Below are positions 15,039 to 22,277 of a stretch of 32,152 nt of DNA, piece after piece. Position 1 is the stretch's first letter; each line of letters opens with the position of its first letter. Origin of the DNA: Oscillospiraceae bacterium (GTDB taxonomy: Bacteria > Bacillota_A > Clostridia > Oscillospirales > Oscillospiraceae); contig JAFQHF010000054.1 of NCBI GenBank assembly GCA_017398105.1, positions 1 to 32,152 on the forward strand, written 5' to 3'. A model generated the notes under the pieces. That model was not told the DNA's origin, ran no database searches, and worked only from the letters and a program-made list of their open reading frames with translations. The translations under genes were made by a program, and so were the position numbers.

Positions 15039-16479
15039 TCTTCTTCAGCAGGCCGTACTTGATGTCCCAGAGCTTCTGGCTCAGGTCGACATAATAGGTC
15101 TGGGGATTGTCAAAGCGCTTGATCTCATCCCACAGGGTATCCACCTGCTGGGCGCAGTAGGCCCGGATCTGCTCCAGGGTGGGCAATTCGTAAACCAGCT
15201 CACCATTTTTAAAGATGGGCACCTGCAGTTCCTTGGCGGTGAAGTTATAGACATTCTTGCGCTTCCAGGTGGCTTCGGGGTCGAAGATCTCCATGTCCTG
15301 GCTGTCGTCGATGACCTCGTCGTAAATTGCCAGATAGTCGGCAATGGCCTTGCCGGTGTCGTTGCCGAAGAAGCGGTAGAGCTTCTTGTAGTGGGGGTTG
15401 GTGATCTTGGCAACGTTCTCGGAGATCTTGATCTTGGGGTTCACGGAGCCGTCGGCGCCTTCCACGGCCACCAGCTTGTAAACGCCGCCGAAGACAGGCT
15501 CACTGCGGGCAGTGATCAGCCGCTCGCCAACGCCGAACAGGTCGATCTTGGCATCCTGGCGCAGCAGATCCCGGATGATGTACTCGTCCAGGGAGTTGGA
15601 CACGGAGATCTGGCACCCCGTCCAGCCTGCCTCGTCCAGCATCTGACGGGCCTTCTGGGTCAGGTAGGCCATGTCGCCGGAGTCCAGGCGGATGCCGCAT
15701 TTGGTGATGCCTCTGGGCTTCAGCACTTCATTGAAGACCCGGATGGCATTGGGCACACCGGACTTCAGGGTGTTGTAGGTATCCACCAGCAATGTTGCAT
15801 TGTTGGGATACATTTCCACATAGGCCTTGAAGGCTTCGTATTCGCTGTCGAACATCTGCACCCAGGCATGGGCCATGGTGCCGCCGGCCTTCACGCCGAA
15901 GAGCTGGTCGGAAATGGTGCAGGCAGTGCCGTGGCAGCCGCCGATGTAGGCAGCACGGGCACCCAGAATGGCAGCGTCCGCGCCCTGGGCACGGCGGGAG
16001 CCGAATTCCAGAACGGTGCGGCCCTCGGCAGCCCGGACAACCCGGTTGGCCTTGGTGGCAATGAGGCTCTGGTGGTTGACGCACAGCAGCAGATAGGTCT
16101 CGATCAGCTGAGCCTCAATGGCGGGAGCCCGGACGGTGATGATGGGCTCGTTGGGGAACATGGGCGTGCCCTCGGGAACGGCCCAGATGTCGCCGGTGAA
16201 ACGGAAGTCTGCCAGATAGCTGAGGAATTCCTCGCTGAACAGCTCCCGGCCCCGGAGATATGCGATATCCTCCTGGGAGAAATGCAGATCCTGGATATAC
16301 TGGACGATCTGCTCCAGGCCGGCCGCAATGGCGAAGCCGCCGCCGTCGGGGCAGCGCCGGAAGAACAGGTCAAAATAGGCGATCCGGTCTTTATAACCGG
16401 TGGAGAAATAGCCCTGGCTCATGGTCAGCTCATAGAAGTCGCAGAGCATGGTCAGATTCAGTTTGTCGTTGATAACCAT
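15028..16479 (-). CDS. pncB: Nicotinate phosphoribosyltransferase
   Basis: A 483-residue enzyme that joins nicotinate to PRPP to give nicotinate mononucleotide, the first step of NAD salvage (Preiss-Handler pathway). Recognisable blocks are the N-terminal LTMLCDFYELTMSQGYF, LEFGSRRAQGADAA (the phosphate/nicotinate pocket), LVDTYNTLKSGVPNAI, GIRLDSGDMAYL and LFGVGERLITA. The length fits the long Gram-positive type. It starts at an ATG after ACGAGGTGAC, under a good promoter (16511-16539). It is followed by an overlapping gene for a small membrane protein that may supply its substrate. Confidence 0.96.
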   Translation of the reverse strand: MVINDKLNLTMLCDFYELTMSQGYFSTGYKDRIAYFDLFFRRCPDGGGFAIAAGLEQIVQYIQDLHFSQEDIAYLRGRELFSEEFLSYLADFRFTGDIWAVPEGTPMFPNEPIITVRAPAIEAQLIETYLLLCVNHQSLIATKANRVVRAAEGRTVLEFGSRRAQGADAAILGARAAYIGGCHGTACTISDQLFGVKAGGTMAHAWVQMFDSEYEAFKAYVEMYPNNATLLVDTYNTLKSGVPNAIRVFNEVLKPRGITKCGIRLDSGDMAYLTQKARQMLDEAGWTGCQISVSNSLDEYIIRDLLRQDAKIDLFGVGERLITARSEPVFGGVYKLVAVEGADGSVNPKIKISENVAKITNPHYKKLYRFFGNDTGKAIADYLAIYDEVIDDSQDMEIFDPEATWKRKNVYNFTAKELQVPIFKNGELVYELPTLEQIRAYCAQQVDTLWDEIKRFDNPQTYYVDLSQKLWDIKYGLLKKNAK

Positions 16480-16510
16480 ATAAAGTCACCTCGTATATGT
16501 ATTTGGATAG

Positions 16511-16539
16511 ATTATAGCGCATTTGCCGTTTCTTTTCAA
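16511..16539 (-). promoter_or_regulatory. Promoter of the pncB operon
   Basis: On the minus strand TTGAAA (16534-16539), a 17-base spacer and a perfect TATAAT (16511-16516), 32 bases ahead of the pncB start. Just upstream are TTGTCA (16550-16555 on the minus strand) and the 12-bp palindrome CTGTAATTACAG (16561-16572), possible regulator sites. Confidence 0.85.
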
Positions 16540-16599
16540 GAGGTTTCATTGACAAGACAGCTGTAATTACAGATTTATTTCCGGGGTGGGGCTGCCATC

Positions 16600-16710
16600 T
16601 GTCATCCTGAGCGGAACGCAGTGGAGTCGAAGGATCTGCGCACAAACAAATCTGTACGCACCCTGACAGTGCGTAGATCCTTCGACTCGCTTTGCTCGCT
16701 CAGGATGACA
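16600..16710. repeat. TGTCATCCTGAGCG inverted repeat (family 4)
   Basis: TGTCATCCTGAGCG at the left end pairs with CGCTCAGGATGACA at the right end, with inner arms TCGAAGGATCT and AGATCCTTCGA. It fills most of the divergent space between pncB and the thioesterase gene (16480-16817), which otherwise holds only the two promoters. Palindromes of this kind recur in many gut Firmicutes; only one copy is present here. Confidence 0.85.
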
Positions 16711-16762
16711 AATTATGTAAACTGATTCTTCGCATCAGAGCTGTGCATAGACAGATTGTTTA

Positions 16763-16791
16763 TTGACAAGTACCGGATTTTTCGATATAGT
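16763..16791 (+). promoter_or_regulatory. Promoter of the thioesterase operon
   Basis: A perfect TTGACA (16763-16768), a 17-base spacer and TATAGT (16786-16791), 26 bases ahead of the start codon. Confidence 0.85.
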
Positions 16792-16817
16792 TTTATTATA
16801 GAAAGGTTGTGATACGT

Positions 16818-17204
16818 ATGGAAATCACCGTTGGCATGAAGGGCGAAGTTTCTACCCTGGCGGAGCGGGAGGATACGGCAAAGGAGGTCGGCTCCGGCGA
16901 TCTGCTGGTATACGCCACCCCCTGCATGGTGGCCCTGATGGAGGGCGCCGCCTGCGAGGCCATTGCCGGGGCCCTCAGCGAAAATCAGACCACCGTGGGC
17001 ACCGCCCTGAACATTGAGCACATCTCTGCCACCCCTGTGGGCCTGGAAGTCCGGGCAGAGGCACAGGTAACCGCTGTGGAGGGCAAGGTCATCACCTTCG
17101 AAGTCAGAGCCTTTGACGAAGCCGGTGAGATCGGCCGGGGCACCCACAAGCGCGTCATTGTCAATCCCCAGAAGTTTTTGGAAAAAGCCTATACCAAACT
17201 CTAA
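16818..17204 (+). CDS. FlK-like hotdog thioesterase
   Basis: A 128-residue single-domain hotdog protein of the fluoroacetyl-CoA-specific thioesterase-like family. The candidate triad T34, E42 and H68 (in YATPCMVALME and IEHISATPVG) has exactly the spacing of Thr42-Glu50-His76 in Streptomyces FlK. Hydrolysis of a small acyl-CoA is the expected reaction; gut bacteria rarely meet fluoroacetate, so the true substrate is unknown. The start at 16818 is preferred over a GTG three codons earlier, which lies only 2 bases after the GAAAGG site. It is the first gene of a two-gene operon, with a good promoter and an orphan gene 12 bases downstream. Confidence 0.88.
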   Translation: MEITVGMKGEVSTLAEREDTAKEVGSGDLLVYATPCMVALMEGAACEAIAGALSENQTTVGTALNIEHISATPVGLEVRAEAQVTAVEGKVITFEVRAFDEAGEIGRGTHKRVIVNPQKFLEKAYTKL

Positions 17205-17216
17205 GGAGGTTCTACC

Positions 17217-17537
17217 ATGCAAGATTACAGAGCCATGATCCGCAGCACCTTCGAGCAGGGCAGCGTCCGGGATGCCGACATGCTGTTCGAGGCCTGCATC
17301 AAGAACGCCTTCCCCACCTTCAACTTCCGCCGTCTGGAGCTGATCCGGTTCATCCGGGAGCCTCAGTACATGGAGGGCCGCAGCTGGAACCACGTCTTTG
17401 AGATCAAAAAGTCCACACTCCAGGGACAGCCGGTCTGGGAAGTCCACTGCCACCGGGTCACCATGGGCAAGACCCCGGACAAGCATGTGTACCTGGATTA
17501 CATGACGCTGGGCTTTGTGCAGTATCTGGAGCAGTAA
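17217..17537 (+). CDS. Unrecognised 106-residue protein
   Basis: No family is recognised. The protein is soluble and mixed helix/strand, without signal peptide or membrane segments. It is notable for aromatic and charged residues (FPTFNFRRLELIRFIREPQY, RSWNHVFEIKKS, WEVHCHRVTMG), which suggest a compact alpha/beta fold. The two histidines in HCHRV could bind metal, but this is speculation. Coding status is well supported: a perfect AAGGAGG precedes the ATG, and it follows the thioesterase gene by 12 bases. It is probably translated with the thioesterase and shares its pathway. A GTAGGG repeat starts 12 bases after the stop. Confidence 0.8.
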   Translation: MQDYRAMIRSTFEQGSVRDADMLFEACIKNAFPTFNFRRLELIRFIREPQYMEGRSWNHVFEIKKSTLQGQPVWEVHCHRVTMGKTPDKHVYLDYMTLGFVQYLEQ

Positions 17538-17549
17538 AAAAATACCATC

Positions 17550-17633
17550 GTAGGGGCGGATTTCCAATCCGCCCTTCTATTTTTCAGGAAGCATCCCTAA
17601 AAGAATCAGGGCGGATTCAAAATCCGCCCCTAC
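17550..17633. repeat. GTAGGG palindrome repeat, two-ended copy (family 1)
   Basis: The left hairpin is GTAGGGGCGGATTTCC plus its complement. The right hairpin is GGGCGGATTCAAAATCC followed by GCCCCTAC. It exactly fills the gap between two convergent stop codons (17537 and 17638), consistent with a 3'-end hairpin for both transcripts. Confidence 0.88.
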
Positions 17634-17637
17634 AGGA

Positions 17638-18408
17638 TTATTTCTTTGCCTGGTCGGCGGCGATGATGCGCTTCATGGCTTCGATGCCAACCTTGATGGC
17701 GCCGGAGGTGTCCTCGGTCATGGGCATGGCAAGACCGGCCTTTTCCCGCTCCTGGTTCCATACCGCATGGAAACAGCTGCCGCAGCGGACGCCCAGGGCG
17801 GAAGCCACCACAAACAGGGCGGCGGATTCCATCTCGCTGGCCTTGACGCCCAGGCGCTTCCAGCTTTCCCATTTCTGCAGAAGATCATAGTAAACGGGAG
17901 AGCGCTCCGGGCTGTGCTGGCCGTAGAAGGCATCCTTGCACTGGACAACGCCCACATGGGTGCGGTAGCCCAGGGCCTCGCCTGCGGCCTTCAGGGCGGC
18001 GGTAACGTCAAAGTCGGGCACCGCCGGGAATTCGATGGGGGCATATTCCAGGGAGGTATGCTCATAGCGGATGGCGCCGCTGGCAACCACCACGTCACCG
18101 GGCAGCACATCCATGGCGATGCCGCCGCAGGTGCCGATGCGGATAAAGGTATCCGCGCCGATGGCGGTCAGCTCCTCCATGGCGATGGAAGCGGAGGGGC
18201 CGCCGATGCCGGTGGAGCAGACGGAAACCTTTTCCCCCAGGAGCGTTCCGGTGTAGATATTGTATTCCCGGTTCATGCCGATATGGACGGGATTGTCAAA
18301 ATGGGCCGCGATGGATTCGCACCGGCCCGGATCACCGGGCAGGAACACATACCGGCCCACGTCCCCTTCCACGCAATGAATGTGAAACTGCATACCAATA
18401 TCCTGCAT
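17638..18408 (-). CDS. udp: Uridine phosphorylase
   Basis: A 256-residue nucleoside phosphorylase of the NP-I family, which splits uridine with phosphate to uracil and ribose 1-phosphate. Features are the N-terminal phosphate-binding LPGDPGRCE, the [17 protein letters not shown] block, [10 protein letters not shown], and [14 protein letters not shown], which carries the glutamates that hold the ribose. The residues between favour uridine phosphorylase over purine nucleoside phosphorylase, though specificity is not certain. The ATG at 18408 is preceded by GGGTGG; a GTG three codons earlier overlaps this site. Monocistronic with its own promoter (18444-18472). Confidence 0.87.
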   Translation of the reverse strand: MQDIGMQFHIHCVEGDVGRYVFLPGDPGRCESIAAHFDNPVHIGMNREYNIYTGTLLGEKVSVCSTGIGGPSASIAMEELTAIGADTFIRIGTCGGIAMDVLPGDVVVASGAIRYEHTSLEYAPIEFPAVPDFDVTAALKAAGEALGYRTHVGVVQCKDAFYGQHSPERSPVYYDLLQKWESWKRLGVKASEMESAALFVVASALGVRCGSCFHAVWNQEREKAGLAMPMTEDTSGAIKVGIEAMKRIIAADQAKK

Positions 18409-18443
18409 AGATACCACCCTTTTTGTTAAAAATAGATAAAAAC

Positions 18444-18472
18444 ATCATAGCATATGGGACGCATTTTTGCAA
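18444..18472 (-). promoter_or_regulatory. Promoter of the uridine phosphorylase gene
   Basis: On the minus strand TTGCAA (18467-18472), a 17-base spacer and TATGAT (18444-18449), about 36 bases ahead of the start codon. Confidence 0.75.
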
Positions 18473-18514
18473 GTCTTTTGTAACCCCACTTCGCAAGGGG
18501 CGGTTCCCGACACA

Positions 18515-18547
18515 CAAAAAACCGGGACGCATCTCTGTGTCCCGGTC
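18515..18547 (-). terminator. Terminator hairpin, distal copy with T run
   Basis: The stem CCGGGAC...GTCCCGG (18522-18546) is followed on the minus strand by six T residues. The same 27 bases (18521-18547) recur exactly at 18765-18791 beside the symporter gene, but without the T run. This is probably the original symporter terminator, now 250 bases away. Confidence 0.7.
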
Positions 18548-18577
18548 AGACTGTAGAAATAGGTATGTTAGCGCGCA

Positions 18578-18765
18578 GGCCCCCTCTGAGAGGGGGCTGT
18601 CACGGCGGGAGCCGTGACTGGGGGAGAGAACCGAAAAGTTTTGAAAATCTAAGATAAATTGTGATAATTGAAACTTTTTCTCTCCCTCAGTCAGCTTCGC
18701 TGACAGCTCCCTCATCAGAGGGAGCCTTAGGCGCTACCGCGCCAGAAGGTTTATTGACACACTGA
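18578..18765. repeat. Multi-hairpin repeat (family 2) bracketed by terminator copies
   Basis: In order: hairpin GCCCCCTCTGAGAGGGGGC, hairpin TCACGGCGGGAGCCGTGA, a long stem (GGGGGAGAGAA with TTCTCTCCCTC), hairpin CAGCTTCGCTG, hairpin GCTCCCTCATCAGAGGGAGC, then GGCGCTACCGCGCC and TTGACACACTGA. It has the same fold order as the copy at 22039-22251 with different stem sequences. The region 18409-18800 holds no gene. Confidence 0.85.
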
Positions 18766-18791
18766 CCGGGACGCATCTCTGTGTCCCGGTC
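18765..18791 (-). terminator. Terminator hairpin, proximal copy lacking a T run
   Basis: An exact copy of 18521-18547 located 9 bases past the symporter stop codon. On the minus strand it is followed by CAGTGTGTC rather than T residues, so it should terminate poorly. Confidence 0.6.
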
Positions 18792-18800
18792 TTGTTTTAT

Positions 18801-20231
18801 TTACTTTGCCAGCTTTTCCTTGTCGAAATAATTCTTTGTCAGCTTCACCACAACACCGGACAGGCCCAGCAGGGCGATCAGGTTGGGGATGGCCATGAAG
18901 CCGTTGAGGGTGTCGGCAATGTTCCACACCAGCTCCAGCTCCAGGGTTGCGCCGATGACGATCACCAGGATGAACAGCGCCTGGTAAACGGGAACGGACT
19001 TGGTGCCCAGCAGGAACTCGCAGCAGCGGGTGCCGTACAGAGCCCAGCTCAGAATGGTGGACAGAGCGAACAGGGTGATGCCCACTGCGATGATCATGGA
19101 GCCTGCCTGGCCGCCGAAGACCGTTGCGAAGGCTGCGCTGATCAGCTCGGCGCCTGCGCTCTGGCCCCAGGTGATATCCACACCGCCCTCAATGCCGCAC
19201 AGCAGCGTCAGCGCAGTCAGGGTGCAGATGACGATGGTGTCCATGAAGACCTCGAAGATGCCGTACAGGCCCTGCTTGACGGGGTCGGTCTCGGAGGTGG
19301 CTGCATGGGCCATGGGTGCGGAGCCCAGACCTGCCTCATTGGAGAAGACACCGCGGCCGACGCCCTTCTGGATGGTGGTCATGATGGTGATGCCGAAGGC
19401 ACCGCCCAGGGCAGCTTCCGCGTTGAAGGCACCCTGGAAGATCATGGCGAATACCTTGCCCAGGGAACCCAGGTTGGAAAACACCACGCACAGGGCGCAG
19501 ATGATGTACACCGCTGCCATGAAGGGCACCAGCTTTTCCGTGACGGAGCCGATGCGCTTGATGCCGCCGAAGAGCACCAGGGCCACGATGATGGCCACCA
19601 GCAGGCCGATGACGATGCTGGAAATGGGCACGATCTGGCCAAACAGGGTGATGGAAGCGGCAGCGGTATTGCCGCCGAAGGCATCGATGGCATTGTTGAT
19701 GGAGCCTGCGATGGTATTGACCTGGGTCATGTTGCCGATGCCGAAGGCAGCCAGGGCGCCCAGCAGGCTGAAGGCCACAGCCAACCAATTCCACTTGGGG
19801 CCCAGGCCGTTTTTGATATAGTACATGGGGCCGCCCACCCAGTCGCCCTTTTCATTGCGCTCCCGGTAGCGGACAGCCAGCACAACCTCGGCATACTTGG
19901 TGCACATGCCGAACAGGGCGGACAGCCACATCCAGAACACCGCGCCGGGGCCGCCCACGGCGATGGCGCCGGTGACGCCTGCGATGTTGCCGGTGCCGAC
20001 GGTGGCAGCCAGGGCCGTGGTCATGGCCTGGAAGGGGGTGACTTCACCCTCGCCCGCCTGCTGCTTGCTGAAGATTCTGCCGATGGTGTTCTTCATGGCA
20101 TAGCCAAACTTCCGGAACTGCAGGAAGCCGGTACGGACGCTGAGGTACACGCCGGTGCCCACCAGCAGGATCAGCATCCAGGGGCCCCAGGCAATGCCGT
20201 TGAGGTAGCTGACGATTTCATTGATTGTCAT
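18801..20231 (-). CDS. Sodium:alanine/glycine symporter (AGCS family)
   Basis: A 476-residue inner-membrane protein of the alanine or glycine:cation symporter family, which imports alanine or glycine with Na+. Family blocks are GPWMLILLVGTGVYLSVRTGF (16-36), ATVGTGNIAGVTGAIAVGGPGAVFWMWLSALFGM, GGPMYYI, and GVGRGVFSNEAGLGSAPMAHA. About eleven hydrophobic helices are present. It starts at an ATG after AAAGGGAGAG, with a promoter at 20265-20293 overlapping a GTATAC inverted repeat. Monocistronic. Its terminator region has been split by an inserted repeat (18521-18791). Confidence 0.95.
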   Translation of the reverse strand: MTINEIVSYLNGIAWGPWMLILLVGTGVYLSVRTGFLQFRKFGYAMKNTIGRIFSKQQAGEGEVTPFQAMTTALAATVGTGNIAGVTGAIAVGGPGAVFWMWLSALFGMCTKYAEVVLAVRYRERNEKGDWVGGPMYYIKNGLGPKWNWLAVAFSLLGALAAFGIGNMTQVNTIAGSINNAIDAFGGNTAAASITLFGQIVPISSIVIGLLVAIIVALVLFGGIKRIGSVTEKLVPFMAAVYIICALCVVFSNLGSLGKVFAMIFQGAFNAEAALGGAFGITIMTTIQKGVGRGVFSNEAGLGSAPMAHAATSETDPVKQGLYGIFEVFMDTIVICTLTALTLLCGIEGGVDITWGQSAGAELISAAFATVFGGQAGSMIIAVGITLFALSTILSWALYGTRCCEFLLGTKSVPVYQALFILVIVIGATLELELVWNIADTLNGFMAIPNLIALLGLSGVVVKLTKNYFDKEKLAK

Positions 20232-20264
20232 AGTTTTCTCTCCCTTTTTCCTTGTGTCCGCTTT

Positions 20265-20293
20265 AGTATACTAAATTGTATACAAGAATGCAA
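20265..20293 (-). promoter_or_regulatory. Symporter promoter with GTATAC inverted repeat
   Basis: On the minus strand TTGCAT (20288-20293), a 17-base spacer and TATACT (20265-20270). GTATAC occurs twice (20266-20271 and 20278-20283), 6 bases apart, and each is itself a palindrome. The pair covers the -10 and spacer, a position suited to a repressor (GntR-like sites often contain GTATAC). Confidence 0.65.
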
Positions 20294-20449
20294 GAAAAAA
20301 GTATTCACCGGCAAAGAAAACTTTTCTGTATTTCACCGGTGGATTTTTGTACACAGTTACAAAACACACCGCCCTGCCGCACGTTTGCACGGGTGCGAAA
20401 GCCATATTGGCTTATACGCAGCGCCGGGCAATCGTCATCTGTTATGGTA

Positions 20450-21757
20450 TCAGTACAGCCCGTCCCCCCGCAGGCCCCGGAAGCCGCGGACATGGCGGCC
20501 GTTTCCGCCGGGAACATGCCAGGTGTAGCTCAGCCCCAGTCCGGGGCCGTGCTGGATCAGCCAGGAGGAGACGGTTTTGCCGCTCAGGGGTATGAGCATA
20601 TTGTCCTCGCACCAGTCCCGGTACAGCTGATACAGATGCCGGGAGCTGATCTGTGCCTCCGGATCAAAGCGGACATAGCCCCTGGAGCGGAGAAACTGCA
20701 TAATATTATTCCCCTCATCGATGGCGGTCTGCAGGTTCTCCCGGCTGCGCTGGCTCAGGGTGAAGCACATGTTCTGATCCAGCAGGCGGATCAGACCGGC
20801 AATGGCCCACTGCAGTATCCCCTTCAGCTCCAGCTTCAGGCGGCAGGCCAGGAAGGGATCATCCACCCGATCCTTGCTGCGCTCTTTGGTTGTCAGGATG
20901 ATCTGGCGGCGGAAGAAGCCGTAGCTGCGGTCGTGGAGCGAACGCAGATTGCCGTTGCCGAAGGCCATCAGGCGGCAGTGCAGCATGCCCTGGTAGCTCT
21001 GGATGCCCTTTTTTTCCAGATCCATGGGCTGCTCGGCGGTGATGATGGATTTCAGATAATTGGTACTGCTCAGGGCCTCCAGCCGCAGGTCGTCATCCAC
21101 CATCAGCAGCCGGCTCTGCAGATCCGCCCGGGCAAAGGGGCTGCTTTCCAGCTTGGCAAGGGAGCCGTTCATCATCCCCTCCCCCAGCAGCGCCTGCAGC
21201 ACGATGCCGATGCGGCTCTTTCCCTCGCCGCCGCTTCCGATGATCAGCAGCATCTTCTGGGCATAATTCACCGGAACCAGGCAGTAGCCTATGAATTCCT
21301 GAAGGGTCAGAATATCCTCCGGCTCCAGCAGCTCCCTCAGAAAGGAAAGCCAGAGCTCCGGCTCCGGTGCCTGGGGATCATACTCCACGGGAAGCCGGCA
21401 CTGGCAGAACTGCTTTTCCCGGCGGAATTCATCCCGGTTCAGGTAGTAATCGCCGTTGGCGCAGTGGATCACAGCCTCTCCCGGCTCCAGGGCTTCCTTT
21501 CTGCACATACACCTGAGGGTCTCCATCATGCCGCTGACCTTCTTGCCCAGACCGCTGCGGACGAAGGGGCTCATATAGTCGAAGACATACTGGCGAATTT
21601 TCTCCTCCTTCACCCTGCCTTCGCCGGAGTAAAACTGCCCGTCCACATACACCATGGGATACATCAATAGAAACTGCCTGCAAAATTCCAGCTCATCCAG
21701 CGACCGCCCCTGGGCCCACTGGGGAACCTCGATCCGAACCTGCTGTACTTCTGTCAT
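20450..21757 (-). CDS. Phage/plasmid P4-type SF3 helicase (D5-like), lone copy
   Basis: A 435-residue protein resembling the helicase part of phage/plasmid P4-family primases. A D5_N-like domain covers about 25-145. The SF3 helicase core has Walker A GSGGEGKS (174-181), Walker B LLMVDDDL (217-224), a sensor asparagine in FGNGN (266-270) and an arginine-finger pair (R283-R284, FFRRQIILTT). The C-terminal 95 residues look like the winged-helix primase C-terminal domain. An N-terminal archaeo-eukaryotic primase domain is absent. AAGGAGG precedes the ATG. No integrase, capsid or relaxase genes are close, so it is a lone mobile-element gene or a domesticated one. All motifs are intact, so it is not obviously decayed. 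Confidence 0.85.
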   Translation of the reverse strand: MTEVQQVRIEVPQWAQGRSLDELEFCRQFLLMYPMVYVDGQFYSGEGRVKEEKIRQYVFDYMSPFVRSGLGKKVSGMMETLRCMCRKEALEPGEAVIHCANGDYYLNRDEFRREKQFCQCRLPVEYDPQAPEPELWLSFLRELLEPEDILTLQEFIGYCLVPVNYAQKMLLIIGSGGEGKSRIGIVLQALLGEGMMNGSLAKLESSPFARADLQSRLLMVDDDLRLEALSSTNYLKSIITAEQPMDLEKKGIQSYQGMLHCRLMAFGNGNLRSLHDRSYGFFRRQIILTTKERSKDRVDDPFLACRLKLELKGILQWAIAGLIRLLDQNMCFTLSQRSRENLQTAIDEGNNIMQFLRSRGYVRFDPEAQISSRHLYQLYRDWCEDNMLIPLSGKTVSSWLIQHGPGLGLSYTWHVPGGNGRHVRGFRGLRGDGLY

Positions 21758-21783
21758 AAAAAAACCTCCTTACAGAATTTTTC

Positions 21784-21847
21784 AGGGATATCCCTTCACC
21801 CATACCCTCAGAAAGAGGAAAAGTTGCACCTAAACATGCAACTTTCC
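21784..21847. promoter_or_regulatory. Two palindromes in the leader of the helicase gene
   Basis: The 12-bp palindrome AGGGATATCCCT (21784-21795) lies just ahead of the ribosome site. The inverted repeat AAAGTTGCA/TGCAACTTT (21820-21828, 21837-21845) lies further upstream. Either could be an operator. No clear -10/-35 pair is seen. Confidence 0.35.
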
Positions 21848-21882
21848 AAAAAGAATTTTTATATGACAAATAAAGCACGAAG

Positions 21883-21914
21883 AAAGCCCCGGAAGAATAC
21901 CCTTCCGGGGCCTT
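21883..21914. terminator. Hairpin, possible terminator
   Basis: GCCCCGGAAG (21886-21895) pairs with CTTCCGGGGC (21902-21911). T runs on either side are short (CTTTC on the minus strand), so termination would be weak. Confidence 0.4.
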
Positions 21915-21947
21915 AGTGTGTCTTGACACTATTTTCAGAAAACAGAT

Positions 21948-21975
21948 GTAGGGCGGGGGCATGCCCCCGCCCTAC
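21948..21975. repeat. GTAGGG palindrome repeat, single 28-bp unit (family 1)
   Basis: A perfect 28-bp palindrome: GTAGGGCGGGGGCA joined to its reverse complement. With the hairpin at 21883-21914 and the repeat at 22039-22251 it accounts for most of the 520-base gap between the helicase and Nudix genes. Confidence 0.88.
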
Positions 21976-22038
21976 ATTCCAGACTGCCAAAAAAGTAGAT
22001 TCACACGTAAAAGTTTACCAAAATGCACAGCACCCAAA

Positions 22039-22251
22039 GCCTCCCTTGTGTAAAGGGAGGTGGCTCGCCGTAAGGCGAGACGGAGGGATTGAGCAGAGAA
22101 ATCTTACGTATTCGCATAGGATTACGGCGAAATTGAAACTTTGTACTGCAGCAATCCCTCAGTCAGATCACGCTTGCAGCGTAATCTGACAGCTCCCTTT
22201 ACACAAGGGAGCCTTGGGCGCTCCCGCGCCAGAGGTTTTTTGACACGCTGA
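22039..22251. repeat. Multi-hairpin repeat (family 2), complete copy
   Basis: In order: hairpin CCTCCCTTGTGTAAAGGGAGG (split by a short loop), hairpin GCTCGCCGTAAGGCGAG, a long stem (GGAGGGATTG with CAATCCCTC), hairpin AGATCACGCTTGCAGCG and its complement, hairpin GCTCCCTTTACACAAGGGAGC, then GGCGCTCCCGCGCC, a T run and TTGACACGCTGA. No coding sequence is supported inside it. Confidence 0.85.
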
Positions 22252-22275
22252 GGGCGGATTGAAAATCCGCCCCTG
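22251..22275. repeat. GTAGGG repeat, right half only (family 1)
   Basis: AGGGCGGATTGAAAATCC followed by GCCCCT matches the right hairpin of the copy at 17550-17633. The final TAC is altered to TGC. It starts at the last base of the multi-hairpin repeat and ends 2 bases before the Nudix stop codon. Confidence 0.75.
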
Positions 22276-22277
22276 CA

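Noticed and set aside
16545..16572. NiaR operator upstream of pncB
   Set aside because: TGACAAGACAGCTGT is suggestive but I cannot match it securely to a known NiaR consensus.
20305..20449. Frame overlapping and running past the 3' end of the helicase gene, as a possible frameshifted extension
   Set aside because: The helicase ends with the usual basic/Gly C-terminal pattern, and the other frame has no recognisable continuation.
21923..22189. Short plus-strand frame through the repeat region
   Set aside because: It is made of the GTAGGG palindrome and the multi-hairpin repeat and has no ribosome site.
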